Counted from the first letter of the stretch, positions 34,616 through 44,162 are shown. The stretch: DNA of 64,000 nucleotides from an uncultured Ruminococcus sp. (GCA_945877315.1 CAMCRP010000004.1:1-64000), one strand, 5' to 3'. Notes: generated from the sequence alone by a model not told the origin. Numbers and translations are program-made.

Positions 34616-36046
34616 ATGACCGATAGCTATGAATCCCCATTCTGCACCCGATATGCAAGTAAGGAAATGCAGTATATTTTTTCCGCAGACAAAAAATTCA
34701 CCACATGGAGAAGGCTTTGGGTGGCTCTTGCAAGAGCAGAAATGAAGCTGGGTCTGCCTGTTACTCAGGAGCAGGTTGACGAGCTGGAGGCAAACATCGA
34801 GAACATCGACTATGAGGTTGCCGCAGAACGTGAAAAGCAGGTTCGTCACGACGTTATGGCTCACGTTTACACCTACGGCAAGGTTTGTCCAAAGGCAAAG
34901 GGTATTATCCACCTCGGTGCGACCTCCTGCTATGTTGGCGACAACACAGACATTATTATTATGAGAGATGCTTTGCAGGTAGTCCGCAGAAAGCTTATTA
35001 ACGTTATTGAACAGCTTTCAAAATTTGCGGACAAGTACAAGGCAATGCCCTGCCTTGCGTACACACATCTCCAGCCCGCACAGCTTACCACCGTTGGCAA
35101 GAGAGCAACTCTTTGGATAAATGAGCTGCTGATGGATCTTGACGAGATAGAGTACCGTATCGCAAACCTGAAGCTTCTGGGCTCCAAGGGCACAACAGGC
35201 ACACAGGCTTCCTTTATGGAGCTTTTCCACGGTGACAGCTCTAAGGTAAAGCAGCTTGAAAAGATGATTGCCGAGGAAATGGGCTTTGATGATGTTGTTC
35301 CCGTTTCCGGTCAGACCTATTCCAGAAAGATAGATTCACAGATAGTTGCAACTTTGGGCGGATTTGCTCAGTCGGCAATGAAGTTTGCAAACGACCTTAG
35401 AATTTTGCAGAATTTCAAGGAAATGGAAGAGCCCTTTGAGAAGAATCAGATAGGCTCCTCTGCAATGCCTTATAAGAGAAATCCCATGAGATGCGAGCGT
35501 ATCACAGCTTTGGCAAGATACCTGATGATAGACACCTTGAACCCCGCATTTACTGCAGGAACACAGTGGTTTGAGAGAACTCTGGACGATTCCGCAAACA
35601 AGAGAATTTCCGTTGCAGAGGGCTTCCTTGCGGCGGATTCTATACTGAATATTCTGCTGAACGTTACCTCCGATCTGGTGGTATATCCCAAGGTAATCCG
35701 TCAGAGAGTTATGCGTGAGCTGCCTTTTATGGCGTCCGAGAACATTATGATGTCCGCTGTAATGAAGGGCGGCGACCGTCAGGAGCTTCACGAGAAGATC
35801 AGAAAATATTCAATCGAAGCAGGCAAAAAAGTAAAAGAAGAAGGGTTGGAGAACGATTTGATAGACAGAATTTTAAAAGATGAAGATTTCAAGATCTCCG
35901 TTGAGGAAATGGAGTCTATACTGAAGCCCGAGAGCTTCACAGGAAGAAGCGAGGAGCAGGTGACCGAGTTCATCAACGCCTGCGTAAAGCCCGTTCTGGA
36001 GAAGAACAAGGACATTCTTGACGAAACTGCTGAGCTGTCCGTATAA
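34616..36046 (+). CDS. purB: Adenylosuccinate lyase
   Basis: Catalyses two purine steps: SAICAR to AICAR plus fumarate, and adenylosuccinate to AMP plus fumarate. The signature SSAMPYKRNPMRCERI near residue 281, the HLGATSCYVGDNTD motif near 102 and THLQPAQLTTVGKR near 143 are present. Length 476 is in the usual 430-480 range. AAGGAG precedes the ATG. Monocistronic. Confidence 0.96.
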   Translation: MTDSYESPFCTRYASKEMQYIFSADKKFTTWRRLWVALARAEMKLGLPVTQEQVDELEANIENIDYEVAAEREKQVRHDVMAHVYTYGKVCPKAKGIIHLGATSCYVGDNTDIIIMRDALQVVRRKLINVIEQLSKFADKYKAMPCLAYTHLQPAQLTTVGKRATLWINELLMDLDEIEYRIANLKLLGSKGTTGTQASFMELFHGDSSKVKQLEKMIAEEMGFDDVVPVSGQTYSRKIDSQIVATLGGFAQSAMKFANDLRILQNFKEMEEPFEKNQIGSSAMPYKRNPMRCERITALARYLMIDTLNPAFTAGTQWFERTLDDSANKRISVAEGFLAADSILNILLNVTSDLVVYPKVIRQRVMRELPFMASENIMMSAVMKGGDRQELHEKIRKYSIEAGKKVKEEGLENDLIDRILKDEDFKISVEEMESILKPESFTGRSEEQVTEFINACVKPVLEKNKDILDETAELSV

Positions 36047-36113
36047 TTCAGTCGGCTTCGGATATAATATTATCGTTCCAACAGGAATAATCTATATTCG
36101 GAGATGATTTTCA

Positions 36114-36275
36114 ATGACTAAGAACCCCTCTATCAAGTGTGATGTAAAATCCTGCAAGTACAACTACGAGTCGGAAAACTACTGCACTCTCGATACCGTA
36201 AGCATCGGCACACATGAGCCTCACCCTACCGTTTGCGAGTGTGTTGACTGTAAGTCTTTCGTTAAGAAGGGCTAA
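36114..36275 (+). CDS. DUF1540 small Cys-rich protein
   Basis: A 53-residue protein too short for usual ORF cut-offs. Cys residues are at positions 9, 14, 24, 41, 43 and 46 (IKCDVKSCKYN, YCTLDTVSI, VCECVDCKSF), matching DUF1540, a probable metal-binding fold of unknown role. CGGAGATG lies upstream of the ATG, and a -10-like TATAAT is at 36063-36068. Confidence 0.85.
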   Translation: MTKNPSIKCDVKSCKYNYESENYCTLDTVSIGTHEPHPTVCECVDCKSFVKKG

Positions 36276-36303
36276 AATAACTGCTTTTCAAGCATAAAAA
36301 TGA

Positions 36304-36424
36304 CCGCCGTCCCTAAGGGGAGCCCCCTTTGCCATTTCGTATGTTAATTTGCGAAATGAGCAAAGTTTGCGGCTCGGTACCGATAAATGCTTCTTTATCG
36401 GTAGTACCCTAATCGGGACGGCGG
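36304..36424. repeat. Multi-stem inverted-repeat structure between convergent genes
   Basis: CCGCCGTCCC (36304-36313) pairs with GGGACGGCGG (36415-36424). Inside are three further hairpins: AAGGGG/CCCCTT (about 36315-36329), TTTGC-ATTTCG/CGAAAT-GCAAA (about 36328-36365) and TACCGATAAA/TTTATCGGTA (36378-36403). The outer stem with flanking A/T-runs can act as a bidirectional terminator, but the branched 100-base interior is more than a terminator needs. Confidence 0.65.
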
Positions 36425-36429
36425 TTTGC

Positions 36430-37197
36430 TTATTTTATTTGATTTACAATGATTATTCCAAGACCGAGTATTGTCAGAACAACTCCTGTTGCTCTGTTAA
36501 GCGTTTTGGGACTAGCCTTGTTTGCGAATTTTGCCGCAATTCTCGCCCAGAGAAGGGTTGACAGAATACAGAAGATCATGCAGGAAACGTCGGGCGCACC
36601 CGAAATGGCAAAGTGGCTCAGTGCTCCCGTCAGTGCGGTAAATGCCATTATAAACACGCTTGTGCCAACGGCGGTTTTCAGCTCGTAGCCCAGGACGCTT
36701 GTGAGTATGAGCAGCATCATCATTCCGCCGCCTGCGCCCACAAATCCGCAGATAAAGCCTATCATCATTCCACAGAGAATTGACTGTATCAGCCGCTTTT
36801 TCGGTTCGACGCTTTCCATTTTTTCCTTTGTGGTCATTACGGGCTTGACTATGAATTTTATGCCCAGCAGAAGTGTCATATACATAGAAAATGTTCCCAT
36901 AGTAGAGTTGGGAACAAGGCTTGCCACCCAGCTGCCCACAAGTGTGAAGCAGAGCACGGCTATCATCATGGTTATACCGTTTTTGATGTCAAGATTTTTG
37001 CTTTTGCCATAGGTGTATGCGCTGACTGCGCTTGCCAGAACATCGCTTGCCAGGGCTATTCCCACGGCGTCATAGGCGGGCATTCCGAGAAATGTTATAA
37101 GCATGGGGGAGATAACGGCGGCTGCGCTCATTCCCGCAAAGCCTGTGCCAAGTCCTGCGCCTATTCCCGCAATAAAGCAGATGATAAATTCGTACAT
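36430..37197 (-). CDS. TauE/SafE-family permease
   Basis: Integral membrane protein of 255 residues with about eight TM segments and the family's glycine-rich halves (GAGLGTGFAGMSAAAVISPML at the start and FVGAGGGMMMLLIL in the middle). The family exports sulfite, sulfoacetate or related anions. Substrate unknown. It has its own promoter and is followed by the multi-stem structure. Confidence 0.9.
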   Translation of the reverse strand: MYEFIICFIAGIGAGLGTGFAGMSAAAVISPMLITFLGMPAYDAVGIALASDVLASAVSAYTYGKSKNLDIKNGITMMIAVLCFTLVGSWVASLVPNSTMGTFSMYMTLLLGIKFIVKPVMTTKEKMESVEPKKRLIQSILCGMMIGFICGFVGAGGGMMMLLILTSVLGYELKTAVGTSVFIMAFTALTGALSHFAISGAPDVSCMIFCILSTLLWARIAAKFANKASPKTLNRATGVVLTILGLGIIIVNQIK

Positions 37198-37234
37198 TTC
37201 TTTTTATCCTTTCGGTTTTTTGAATACTATTATA

Positions 37235-37263
37235 AGTATAACGCTGTTTGTGGAATATGTCAA
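37235..37263 (-). promoter_or_regulatory. Promoter of the TauE-family gene
   Basis: Minus strand TTGACA (37258-37263), 17-base spacer, TATACT (37235-37240). Confidence 0.85.
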
Positions 37264-37326
37264 TATAAGCCTGTGACGATATAGAGTATTTCGTGTGATA
37301 AAATGGTGTAATTTGCGATTTTTTGC

Positions 37327-37355
37327 TTTACAAAAGCCGATTTATATGGTATAAT
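37327..37355 (+). promoter_or_regulatory. Promoter of rimO-pgsA
   Basis: TTTACA (37327-37332), 17-base spacer, TATAAT (37350-37355), 37 bases before the rimO ATG. Confidence 0.85.
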
Positions 37356-37392
37356 ATATTAATAATTATTTGTATGATTGGAGAAATAAAAA

Positions 37393-38736
37393 ATGTCGCT
37401 TAGCGTTGGAATGGTTTCTCTCGGCTGTTCAAAAAACCAGATAGACGGCGAGAGAATGCTTTACAAAATACAGCAGGCAGGTCACAGGCTCATAGGTGAC
37501 GCTGCTCTTGCAGATGTTGCTATCATCAACACCTGCGGATTCATTCAGTCGGCGAAGGAGGAGGCCATCGAAACTATCCTCGAATTTGCCACACTGAAAA
37601 AAGAGGGAAGAATAAAAAAACTTATTATCACAGGCTGCCTTGCAGAGCGTTACAAGGAGGAAATAAAGACGGAAATTCCCGAGGCAGACGGAGTTATCGG
37701 TATCGGCTGCAATGACGATATTGTGGCTATCATCGATGAAATAGAAAAGGGCGAAACGGTTGTACGTTTTGACAGCAAGGAAAAGCTGTCCATTACAGGC
37801 GGACGTGTTCAGACTACGCTGCCGTTTTTTGCATATCTGAAAATCGCAGAGGGCTGTTCAAACTGCTGTACATACTGCGCTATCCCGCAGATAAGGGGCA
37901 AGTTCAGAAGCGTTCCCATGGAGGACGTTGTTGCGGAGGCAAGGGAGCTGGCAGAAAGCGGAGTTCGTGAGCTTATCGTCATAGCGCAGGATTCCACACG
38001 ATATGGCGAGGACCTTTACGGCAGACTTGCACTTCCCGAGCTGCTGAAAAAGCTTTGCGAAATTGACGAGCTAAAGTGGATAAGAGTGCTTTACTGCTAT
38101 CCCGAACGCATTACCGACGACCTTCTCAAGGTAATTGCCGAGGAAGAAAAAATCGTTAAGTACCTTGATATTCCCATTCAGCACTGCAACGGTGAGATTT
38201 TAAAGCGTATGAACCGAAAGGGCGACAACAAGTCCCTTCGTGAGCTGATGGAGCATATCCGTGAAGCCGTTCCCGGTATTATCCTGAGAACAACGCTTAT
38301 TACGGGCTTCCCCGGTGAAACGGAGGAGCAGTTTACCGAAATGGCTGAGTTTGTCCGTGATGTCAAGTTTGACAGGCTGGGCTGTTTCCCCTATTCTTCG
38401 GAGGAAAATACCCCTGCTGCGTCCTTTGACGGTCAGCTTGATGACGATGTTAAGCAGCACCGTGCGGATATTATTATGGAAGAGCAGATGCGTGTTGTTG
38501 ACAGGAAAAATGAAGTGCTTCGGGGCAAGGTCATAGAGGTAGTTACCGAGGGCTATGACCGTTACGGTGACTGCTATTTCGGCAGAAGTGCCATGGACGC
38601 TCCCGATATTGACGGAAAGATCTTCTTCACATCACCGAATTTGAAGTTGGTTATAGGAAAATTTGTAAATGTCCGTATTGATGATATTCTTGATTACGAC
38701 CTGATTGGAGAGAGAACAGATGAACCTGCCCAATAA
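37393..38736 (+). CDS. rimO: Ribosomal protein S12 methylthiotransferase RimO
   Basis: Radical-SAM enzyme that methylthiolates an Asp of ribosomal protein S12. The N-terminal UPF0004 cysteines are in LGCSKNQIDGE, NTCGFI and GCLAERY; the radical-SAM CxxxCxxC motif reads CSNCCTYC near residue 155; a TRAM domain ends the protein. Length 447. The opening VSLGCSKNQ distinguishes RimO from MiaB. Overlaps pgsA by 17 bases. Confidence 0.95.
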   Translation: MSLSVGMVSLGCSKNQIDGERMLYKIQQAGHRLIGDAALADVAIINTCGFIQSAKEEAIETILEFATLKKEGRIKKLIITGCLAERYKEEIKTEIPEADGVIGIGCNDDIVAIIDEIEKGETVVRFDSKEKLSITGGRVQTTLPFFAYLKIAEGCSNCCTYCAIPQIRGKFRSVPMEDVVAEARELAESGVRELIVIAQDSTRYGEDLYGRLALPELLKKLCEIDELKWIRVLYCYPERITDDLLKVIAEEEKIVKYLDIPIQHCNGEILKRMNRKGDNKSLRELMEHIREAVPGIILRTTLITGFPGETEEQFTEMAEFVRDVKFDRLGCFPYSSEENTPAASFDGQLDDDVKQHRADIIMEEQMRVVDRKNEVLRGKVIEVVTEGYDRYGDCYFGRSAMDAPDIDGKIFFTSPNLKLVIGKFVNVRIDDILDYDLIGERTDEPAQ

Positions 38737-39271
38737 ACTGACCCTGCTGCGAGTTTTCCTCGTGCCGATATTTCTGGTATTTCTGCTGATACCGTCCATT
38801 CCGCACAGATTTTTGCTGGCATTGGTGGTGTTTGCATTGGCGTCAATTACCGATGCACTTGACGGACACATTGCCCGCAGTCAAAATCTTATAACAAATT
38901 TCGGAAAATTTCTTGACCCGCTGGCGGACAAGGTGCTTGTAATGGCGGCGCTGGTGGGATTTGTGGAGCTGGGCTTTGCGGGCTCGGTGCCTGTAATAAT
39001 CATTCTGGCAAGGGAATTTATGGTATCCGGACTGCGTCTGGTAACGGCAGGCGAGGGTGTTGTGGTTGCAGCGGGAATTTGGGGGAAGCTGAAAACCGCA
39101 TTCACAATGGTGGCTATTATTGCCATTCTCCTTATGGCGGAATTTGCCATAGGCTGGGCTTACAGAGAGATTGTGTCCGCAGTTCTCATATGGATATCTG
39201 CGGTGCTTACGATAATTTCGGGCGGTGTTTACCTTAAAGGCTACGCTTCCTATATTGATCCTACAAAATAA
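38720..39271 (+). CDS. pgsA: CDP-diacylglycerol-glycerol-3-phosphate 3-phosphatidyltransferase
   Basis: Membrane enzyme making phosphatidylglycerol-phosphate. The CDP-alcohol phosphotransferase motif D-x2-DG-x2-AR-x8-G-x3-D-x3-D is intact (DALDGHIARS ... GKFLDPLADK). About five TM segments, 183 residues. The ATG at 38720 is chosen because GGAG at 38707-38710 gives a 9-base spacing; the TTG at 38705 is too close to it. Translationally coupled to rimO. Confidence 0.94.
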   Translation: MNLPNKLTLLRVFLVPIFLVFLLIPSIPHRFLLALVVFALASITDALDGHIARSQNLITNFGKFLDPLADKVLVMAALVGFVELGFAGSVPVIIILAREFMVSGLRLVTAGEGVVVAAGIWGKLKTAFTMVAIIAILLMAEFAIGWAYREIVSAVLIWISAVLTIISGGVYLKGYASYIDPTK

Positions 39272-39294
39272 GCTTTCGAAAATATGACCGGGAG

Positions 39295-41244
39295 ATGAGG
39301 GAAATGTTCAACTATGTTGCAGAGGGCGTTGCTTTGTATCTGTCCTTGCTTGTCGGTATATCCACTGCTGCAAGCATTGTCAGATGGAGCAAGGAAAATA
39401 TAATGTTCATAAACTGCGCATTCTGCATTTCTCTTTCATCGTTACTTAACATTATTTCCTGTATTTGTATCAAAAGATACGGTGACATACCACTTTGGCT
39501 CAATTACGGCGTTTCCATGCTGTACTTCATCTCGCTTTTGCTTACTATGATAATGTTTGTGAGATATTTCATAAACTTTATGTCTAAGGGCAAAAACTCT
39601 GTGGGGATAGCCAATGCAGCAATATTTTTGCCGTATATAGCCTTCTGCGGGATAGTTCTGTCCTCGCCCGTGACGGGGTGGATATTCACCTTTGGTGCCA
39701 GCGGCTATGTCAGAGGTCCGCTGAGTGTTCTGACATATATTTTGATGATATATTACGCTGTCGTTATCATAACGACAATGTTCAAAAACCGTCAGAATAT
39801 TACCGTAAGAGTGCGGTCGATAATTATGCTGTTTCCCTTCCTTTCGGGTGGGGTAATGCTGGTGCAGTTTGTCAACAAAAATGTCCTGCTGACGGGAACG
39901 GCTGCGCTGGGTCCGCTGCTGCTGATGTTTATGTTCCTTGAAAAGGACATTGTTGATATGGACACCCTTACAGGCTTTAGCGGACATCAGAGCTTTCTTG
40001 ATGTTGCTGACAAACGCTTCCAGAAGAAGGACCCTTTTTCGGCGGTGCTTATTTCCATTGACAATTTCCAGGAGCTGGCAGACACCTTGGGCAGAAAGAC
40101 TGTCAACAAGCTTGTGTCCATCACTGCGGGCTATATTGAGGAAGCTCTTGAACGTGTGACCTGCTTTCGTTATTCCGAAAATGAATTTACCGTGATATTT
40201 GACGATAAGACCACATATGAGATAGACAGCTATCTGGCTGAGCTTGTAAACCGTTTCAAGGATAAATGGGTGGTCGATGACAACGAGGTCTTTTGCAGAC
40301 TTAGCGTAGGTGCGGTCTACTGTCCCCAGCAGGCGCAGGACACCGAACAGCTGCTTGAGCTGCTGGAATATGCCGTTTCAGTCGCCCGAGATTCAAGAGA
40401 TTTCAGGATATTTTATTGTGACAGCGAAACCTACGGCAGGATCACCCGAAGGAAGGAGATCACCCGCATTTTAAAGCGGGAGCTTGCCGCCGAGGAGAAC
40501 AATTTTGAACTGTATTTCCAGCCTATCTACGAAACCGAAACGGGCAAATTCCACACGGCAGAGTCGCTTATCCGTCTGAATAAAACGGAGATAGGGCCTA
40601 TCTATCCCGACGAGTTTATTCCAATTGCCGAGGAAATGGGAATGATAGTGCGGCTGGGTGAGATAGTTATGGACAAGGCTTGTGAGTACATCGCCAAGCT
40701 TGAGAAGGAGAAGGTTGAGTTTGACGGCATTTCGGTGAATTTCTCCGTCCATCAGATGCTCAGAGATACCATCATTGATGAAGTCGTGGCAAAGGTCACA
40801 AAATGGAACATTCCCGCCGAAAAGCTGCGTATAGAGATAACAGAAAGCGTTATCATCGACAAGTACGACCAGATCAAGCGGATAATGGAAACGCTGGGCG
40901 TTATCGGCATAAAGTTCTATATGGACGACTTTGGTACGGGCTATTCCAACCTGTCCAATATGCTGGAGCTGCCCTTTGAATATCTGAAAATAGATAAATC
41001 TCTTGTGCGGGCTGCGGAAAAGTCCGACAAAGCGTATATGGTGCTGAGCCTTATCTCCGAGGCATTTGTGGAGCAGGGGGTAAAGATACTGACCGAGGGC
41101 GTTGAAACTGAGGAGCAGGAGGAGATAGTCCGCAGCATTGGAGCGACGTATATTCAGGGCTATCTTTTCGCACGTCCCGTTCCCGGAGATGTTGCCAAGG
41201 AGTATTTTCTGGGACATCGCAATGATAAGCTTGATAAAAAGTAA
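39295..41244 (+). CDS. Membrane GGDEF/EAL protein, probable cyclic-di-GMP phosphodiesterase
   Basis: 649 residues: about seven TM segments (1-215), a GGDEF domain whose signature is replaced by SENEF near residue 296 (probably inactive), then an EAL domain with ESLIR near 423, VNFSVHQ, DDFGTGYSNL near 544, LKIDKSLV and EGVETEEQ, so the phosphodiesterase residues appear intact. It would lower c-di-GMP and favour motility over attachment. GGGAGATGAGGGA lies near the ATG. Follows pgsA by 23 bases. Confidence 0.9.
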   Translation: MREMFNYVAEGVALYLSLLVGISTAASIVRWSKENIMFINCAFCISLSSLLNIISCICIKRYGDIPLWLNYGVSMLYFISLLLTMIMFVRYFINFMSKGKNSVGIANAAIFLPYIAFCGIVLSSPVTGWIFTFGASGYVRGPLSVLTYILMIYYAVVIITTMFKNRQNITVRVRSIIMLFPFLSGGVMLVQFVNKNVLLTGTAALGPLLLMFMFLEKDIVDMDTLTGFSGHQSFLDVADKRFQKKDPFSAVLISIDNFQELADTLGRKTVNKLVSITAGYIEEALERVTCFRYSENEFTVIFDDKTTYEIDSYLAELVNRFKDKWVVDDNEVFCRLSVGAVYCPQQAQDTEQLLELLEYAVSVARDSRDFRIFYCDSETYGRITRRKEITRILKRELAAEENNFELYFQPIYETETGKFHTAESLIRLNKTEIGPIYPDEFIPIAEEMGMIVRLGEIVMDKACEYIAKLEKEKVEFDGISVNFSVHQMLRDTIIDEVVAKVTKWNIPAEKLRIEITESVIIDKYDQIKRIMETLGVIGIKFYMDDFGTGYSNLSNMLELPFEYLKIDKSLVRAAEKSDKAYMVLSLISEAFVEQGVKILTEGVETEEQEEIVRSIGATYIQGYLFARPVPGDVAKEYFLGHRNDKLDKK

Positions 41245-41286
41245 GTGCCGTTCACAGGGTTTGCCCCCTTAACGGCACTTTTTTCA
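41243..41286. terminator. Terminator between the EAL gene and ytaF
   Basis: AAGTGCCGTT (41243-41252) pairs exactly with AACGGCACTT (41271-41280), followed by T-run; usable from both sides. Confidence 0.85.
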
Positions 41287-41910
41287 TATGAACGCCAACA
41301 AAATAAGTATTATCCCACTCAGCCAGCCTATGTTTATCTCGGAACGTTCCGCAAGACGGTTACCCATTAGGCTTCCCGCAAGCAGGAACGCCGCACCGCT
41401 TAAAAATGTGCAGGCAAGCAGTGGGACAGTAGGCAGCTTCGCCAAACCTGCGCTTATGCCGCTGAGAATAGAGTCTGCGGACAATGCGGCGGACAGGGTG
41501 AGGGCTTCACGGGGGCTGATGGATTTTGAGCGGTCACAATCGGCTTCGGTTTCGTCAAGGTACAGGCTGATAACGAGATTTATCCCGCTGCATTTCAGGC
41601 AGAAATCACGGCTTCGGCATTTTCGCAGAACACGCTTTATCAGCTGCTGAAACAGGCAGAATATCCCGAGAAGCAGCAGCAGCCCGCAGGAAAGTCTGCG
41701 GCAGAAGTCTGCGCTGATGACCGTTTCAATAAGCTGTGAGATAAGCAGTGAGCCTCCCAGAAATGCCGTTCCCACAAGGCTTATTATGGCGGCAGACAGG
41801 GGAGGTATCTTTATTCTGTCCGAGGAGAGTCCTATTCCCGCCGCAAAACAGTCCAGCGACAGTGCCGCAGACATTAGCAGAACCTTTATCATCGGCAGTT
41901 TTCCTTTCAT
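41284..41910 (-). CDS. ytaF: Sporulation membrane protein YtaF
   Basis: MntP-like membrane protein of 208 residues with six TM segments and the YtaF signatures LSLDCFAAGIGLS (near 17) and YLDETEADCDRSKSISPREA (central loop). YtaF is conserved in spore-formers and needed for sporulation by an unknown mechanism. Two ATGs (codons 1 and 7) each have an AAAGGA-type ribosome site, so the start may be six codons later. Confidence 0.88.
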   Translation of the reverse strand: MKGKLPMIKVLLMSAALSLDCFAAGIGLSSDRIKIPPLSAAIISLVGTAFLGGSLLISQLIETVISADFCRRLSCGLLLLLGIFCLFQQLIKRVLRKCRSRDFCLKCSGINLVISLYLDETEADCDRSKSISPREALTLSAALSADSILSGISAGLAKLPTVPLLACTFLSGAAFLLAGSLMGNRLAERSEINIGWLSGIILILLAFI

Positions 41911-41963
41911 TGGTTGGTCCTTTTATTTTATGCCGATTTGGTCGGCAAGGTGAATGGGAAATA

Positions 41964-41986
41964 TGGAGAGTGGAAAGTGAAATTAT
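41964..41986 (+). repeat. Dispersed purine-rich intergenic repeat, copy B
   Basis: These 23 bases (TGGAGAGTGGAAAGTGAAAT and TAT) are identical to the minus strand of 19501-19523. The surrounding 41911-42166 is AT-rich and holds no gene. Confidence 0.75.
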
Positions 41987-42166
41987 TGTGTAAAATAATG
42001 AGTGTAACTGCGTTTTGCTGAGTATGGTTTATGTTAATGTCCAATGTAACGTATTTTGCACATTGACTTTTTATAATTAGGAAAAATAGGTAAAATTAAG
42101 GCTTATTTGAAATTTTTCCCAATTGTTACGCAACCCTTACATTTTATTTTGTTTGCACAAAACTTC

Positions 42167-42195
42167 TTGACATATTTCGACGTGTATGGTACAAT
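42167..42195 (+). promoter_or_regulatory. Promoter of birA
   Basis: TTGACA (42167-42172), 17-base spacer, TACAAT (42190-42195). No BirA-type operator palindrome overlaps it. Confidence 0.85.
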
Positions 42196-42289
42196 AAAAA
42201 TAAATGAACATTTATAGGATTTGTATGCTTTGGGGCTTTGATGAGCAGACGTAACATTTTATTTTTTGTAGTATTAAGGAGGCTTTACT

Positions 42290-43258
42290 ATGCCATTGAA
42301 GGACCGCGTTTTAGCAGTTTTGGAGGAAAATAAGGGTAAAAGTGTATCCGGCAGCGAAATTGCTGCATCTGTCGGTATGACAAGAAGCGCAGTGTGGAAG
42401 GCTATAAAAACACTGCGTGAGGAAGGTTACACGATTTATGCGGTGACCAACAGGGGGTATTGTCTGACCGATGAAAGTGATGCTCTGACAGAACCGAGCT
42501 TACGCAGCAAGCTCACCACCAAAACTCTTGGTAAGCATTGCGATATTTTCAAGACCATCGATTCCACAAACTCATTTGCAAAGAGTCTTGCACAGCTGGG
42601 CGGAGAGCATGGTTCCATCATCATCGCAGAGCAGCAGACTTCCGGCAGGGGACGTATGAACCGTTCCTACTATTCACCGGGAAGTGCGGGTGCATATTTC
42701 AGCATTATTCTCAGACCGAAGCTGTCTGTGGAGTATTCGCTTATGATAACCTCATGCGCAGCGGTGGCTGTTGCTGAGGCTGTTGAAAAGGTCACGGGAC
42801 TGAAAACGCAGATAAAGTGGGTAAACGATATTTATGTAAACGGCAAAAAGCTCTGCGGTATTCTGACAGAGGCTGCCATTGATGTTGAAAACGGCGGTTT
42901 GGATTACGCTATCATCGGCATCGGTCTGAATGTCAGCAACGATTCGTTCCCCAAGGAATTGGAAAATATTGCTACATCAATTTACATGGAAACGGGCAAA
43001 ATATTCTCAAGAAGCCAGCTTATTGCAGAAATACTTAACTGTCTTGAGGTGCGCCTTGAACAGATAACCGACAAGGGTTTTATCGACGAGTACAGAAGCC
43101 GTTCCAACCTTATCGGGCACCGCATTTCCGTTACCAAGAACGATGTCACCGAATATGCTCAGTGTACGGGCATTGACGAATTCGGACGGCTGCTTATTAC
43201 CACCGAAAGCGGCGAGGAAAAGCAGCTCAATTCGGGCGAGGTACGGCTTGCCGATTGA
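42290..43258 (+). CDS. birA: Biotin-protein ligase / biotin operon repressor BirA
   Basis: Attaches biotin to carboxylase carrier domains and, with its N-terminal HTH (residues 1-60; GSEIAASVGMTRSAVWKAI), represses biotin genes. The ligase motif GRGRMNRSYYSPG near 119, KWVNDIYVNGKK and a C-terminal SH3-like domain are intact. Length 322. AAGGAGG precedes the ATG. No biotin synthesis gene is nearby. Confidence 0.95.
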   Translation: MPLKDRVLAVLEENKGKSVSGSEIAASVGMTRSAVWKAIKTLREEGYTIYAVTNRGYCLTDESDALTEPSLRSKLTTKTLGKHCDIFKTIDSTNSFAKSLAQLGGEHGSIIIAEQQTSGRGRMNRSYYSPGSAGAYFSIILRPKLSVEYSLMITSCAAVAVAEAVEKVTGLKTQIKWVNDIYVNGKKLCGILTEAAIDVENGGLDYAIIGIGLNVSNDSFPKELENIATSIYMETGKIFSRSQLIAEILNCLEVRLEQITDKGFIDEYRSRSNLIGHRISVTKNDVTEYAQCTGIDEFGRLLITTESGEEKQLNSGEVRLAD

Positions 43259-43282
43259 TTTTGGGAAGAAAGTCAACGTGTA

Positions 43283-44020
43283 ATGAAAAACAAGCTGAAA
43301 ATTGAAACAACATCGGCGTCGCTGCACATTATGGCAATGGTGTTTATGCTCTGCGACCATTTGTGGGGGACGATCCTTTCGGGCAGCGACTGGCTGACCT
43401 GTATCGGGCGGCTGACCTTTCCCATATATGCGTTCCTGCTGGTGGAGGGCTATTTCCACACGAAAAATCTGAAAAGGTACGTGGGACGGCTGATGCTGTT
43501 TGCGGTATTGTCCGAAATACCGTTTAATCTGGCAATGGGCAGCACTTTGTTTTATCCGCTGCATCAGAATGTTTTGTGGAGCTTTCTCATTTCCATTTTG
43601 CTGATACATTTGAACGAAAAGGCGAAGGGAAAGCTGTGGCGGCAGATATTGGTCGGCATAGGAACGGTTTTGTTGGGGTCTATCCTTGGGATTGTCACCT
43701 TTGTGGACTATTACGGCAGCGGGATACTGATGGTTCTGGTGTTCTACTTTTTCCGTCAGCGGAAATGGTGGTGCTTTCTCGGGCAATTTCTCTGCCTTGC
43801 GTATATAAATCTTGAACTGCTGGACGGTTTTGCTTATGAGCTGCAGTTTTTCGGGGAAACGTTTTACTTTGCTCGTCAGGGCTTTGCAATGTTGGCGCTG
43901 ATACCCATATGGCTCTATCGGGGAAATCAGGGACCGCACAACAAGGCGTTTCAGTATTTCTGCTATGCCTTCTATCCCGTTCATCTGCTGATTTTGGGAC
44001 TTATTCAAATGTTTATGTAA
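43283..44020 (+). CDS. TraX-family membrane protein
   Basis: Polytopic membrane protein of 245 residues with about eight TM segments and the TraX start HIMAMVFMLCDHLWGT and FPIYAFLLVEGYFHT. TraX acetylates F-pilin in Gammaproteobacteria, but chromosomal Firmicute members are of unknown role and may be acyltransferases. It follows birA by 24 bases and ends at a strong terminator. Confidence 0.85.
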   Translation: MKNKLKIETTSASLHIMAMVFMLCDHLWGTILSGSDWLTCIGRLTFPIYAFLLVEGYFHTKNLKRYVGRLMLFAVLSEIPFNLAMGSTLFYPLHQNVLWSFLISILLIHLNEKAKGKLWRQILVGIGTVLLGSILGIVTFVDYYGSGILMVLVFYFFRQRKWWCFLGQFLCLAYINLELLDGFAYELQFFGETFYFARQGFAMLALIPIWLYRGNQGPHNKAFQYFCYAFYPVHLLILGLIQMFM

Positions 44021-44054
44021 AAACCACCGCTATTTGATTGCAGCGGTGGTTTTT
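44019..44054 (+). terminator. Terminator of birA-traX
   Basis: AAAACCACCGCT pairs with AGCGGTGGTTTT (44042-44053), followed by T. Confidence 0.85.
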
Positions 44055-44058
44055 ACGC

Positions 44059-44090
44059 AAAAAAACGGACAGCCGAAACCGACTGTCCGT
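44059..44090 (-). terminator. Terminator of the zinc-ribbon gene
   Basis: ACGGACAG (44065-44072) pairs with CTGTCCGT (44083-44090); on the minus strand it is followed by seven T. Confidence 0.8.
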
Positions 44091-44162
44091 AATTTTTGAA
44101 AATCATAGTTACAAATAAACCTTGCGGCTTTTTGCATTACCCCGAAATATTACAGGCAGAAA

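Noticed and set aside
42000..42289. BirA operator upstream of birA
   Set aside because: I looked for a TTGTTAAC-type palindrome near the promoter and found only scattered TTAA and GTAAC words.
43007..44008. 333-codon minus-strand ORF opposite birA/traX
   Set aside because: Low-complexity Gln/Lys/His-rich translation typical of antisense frames; traX is the real gene.
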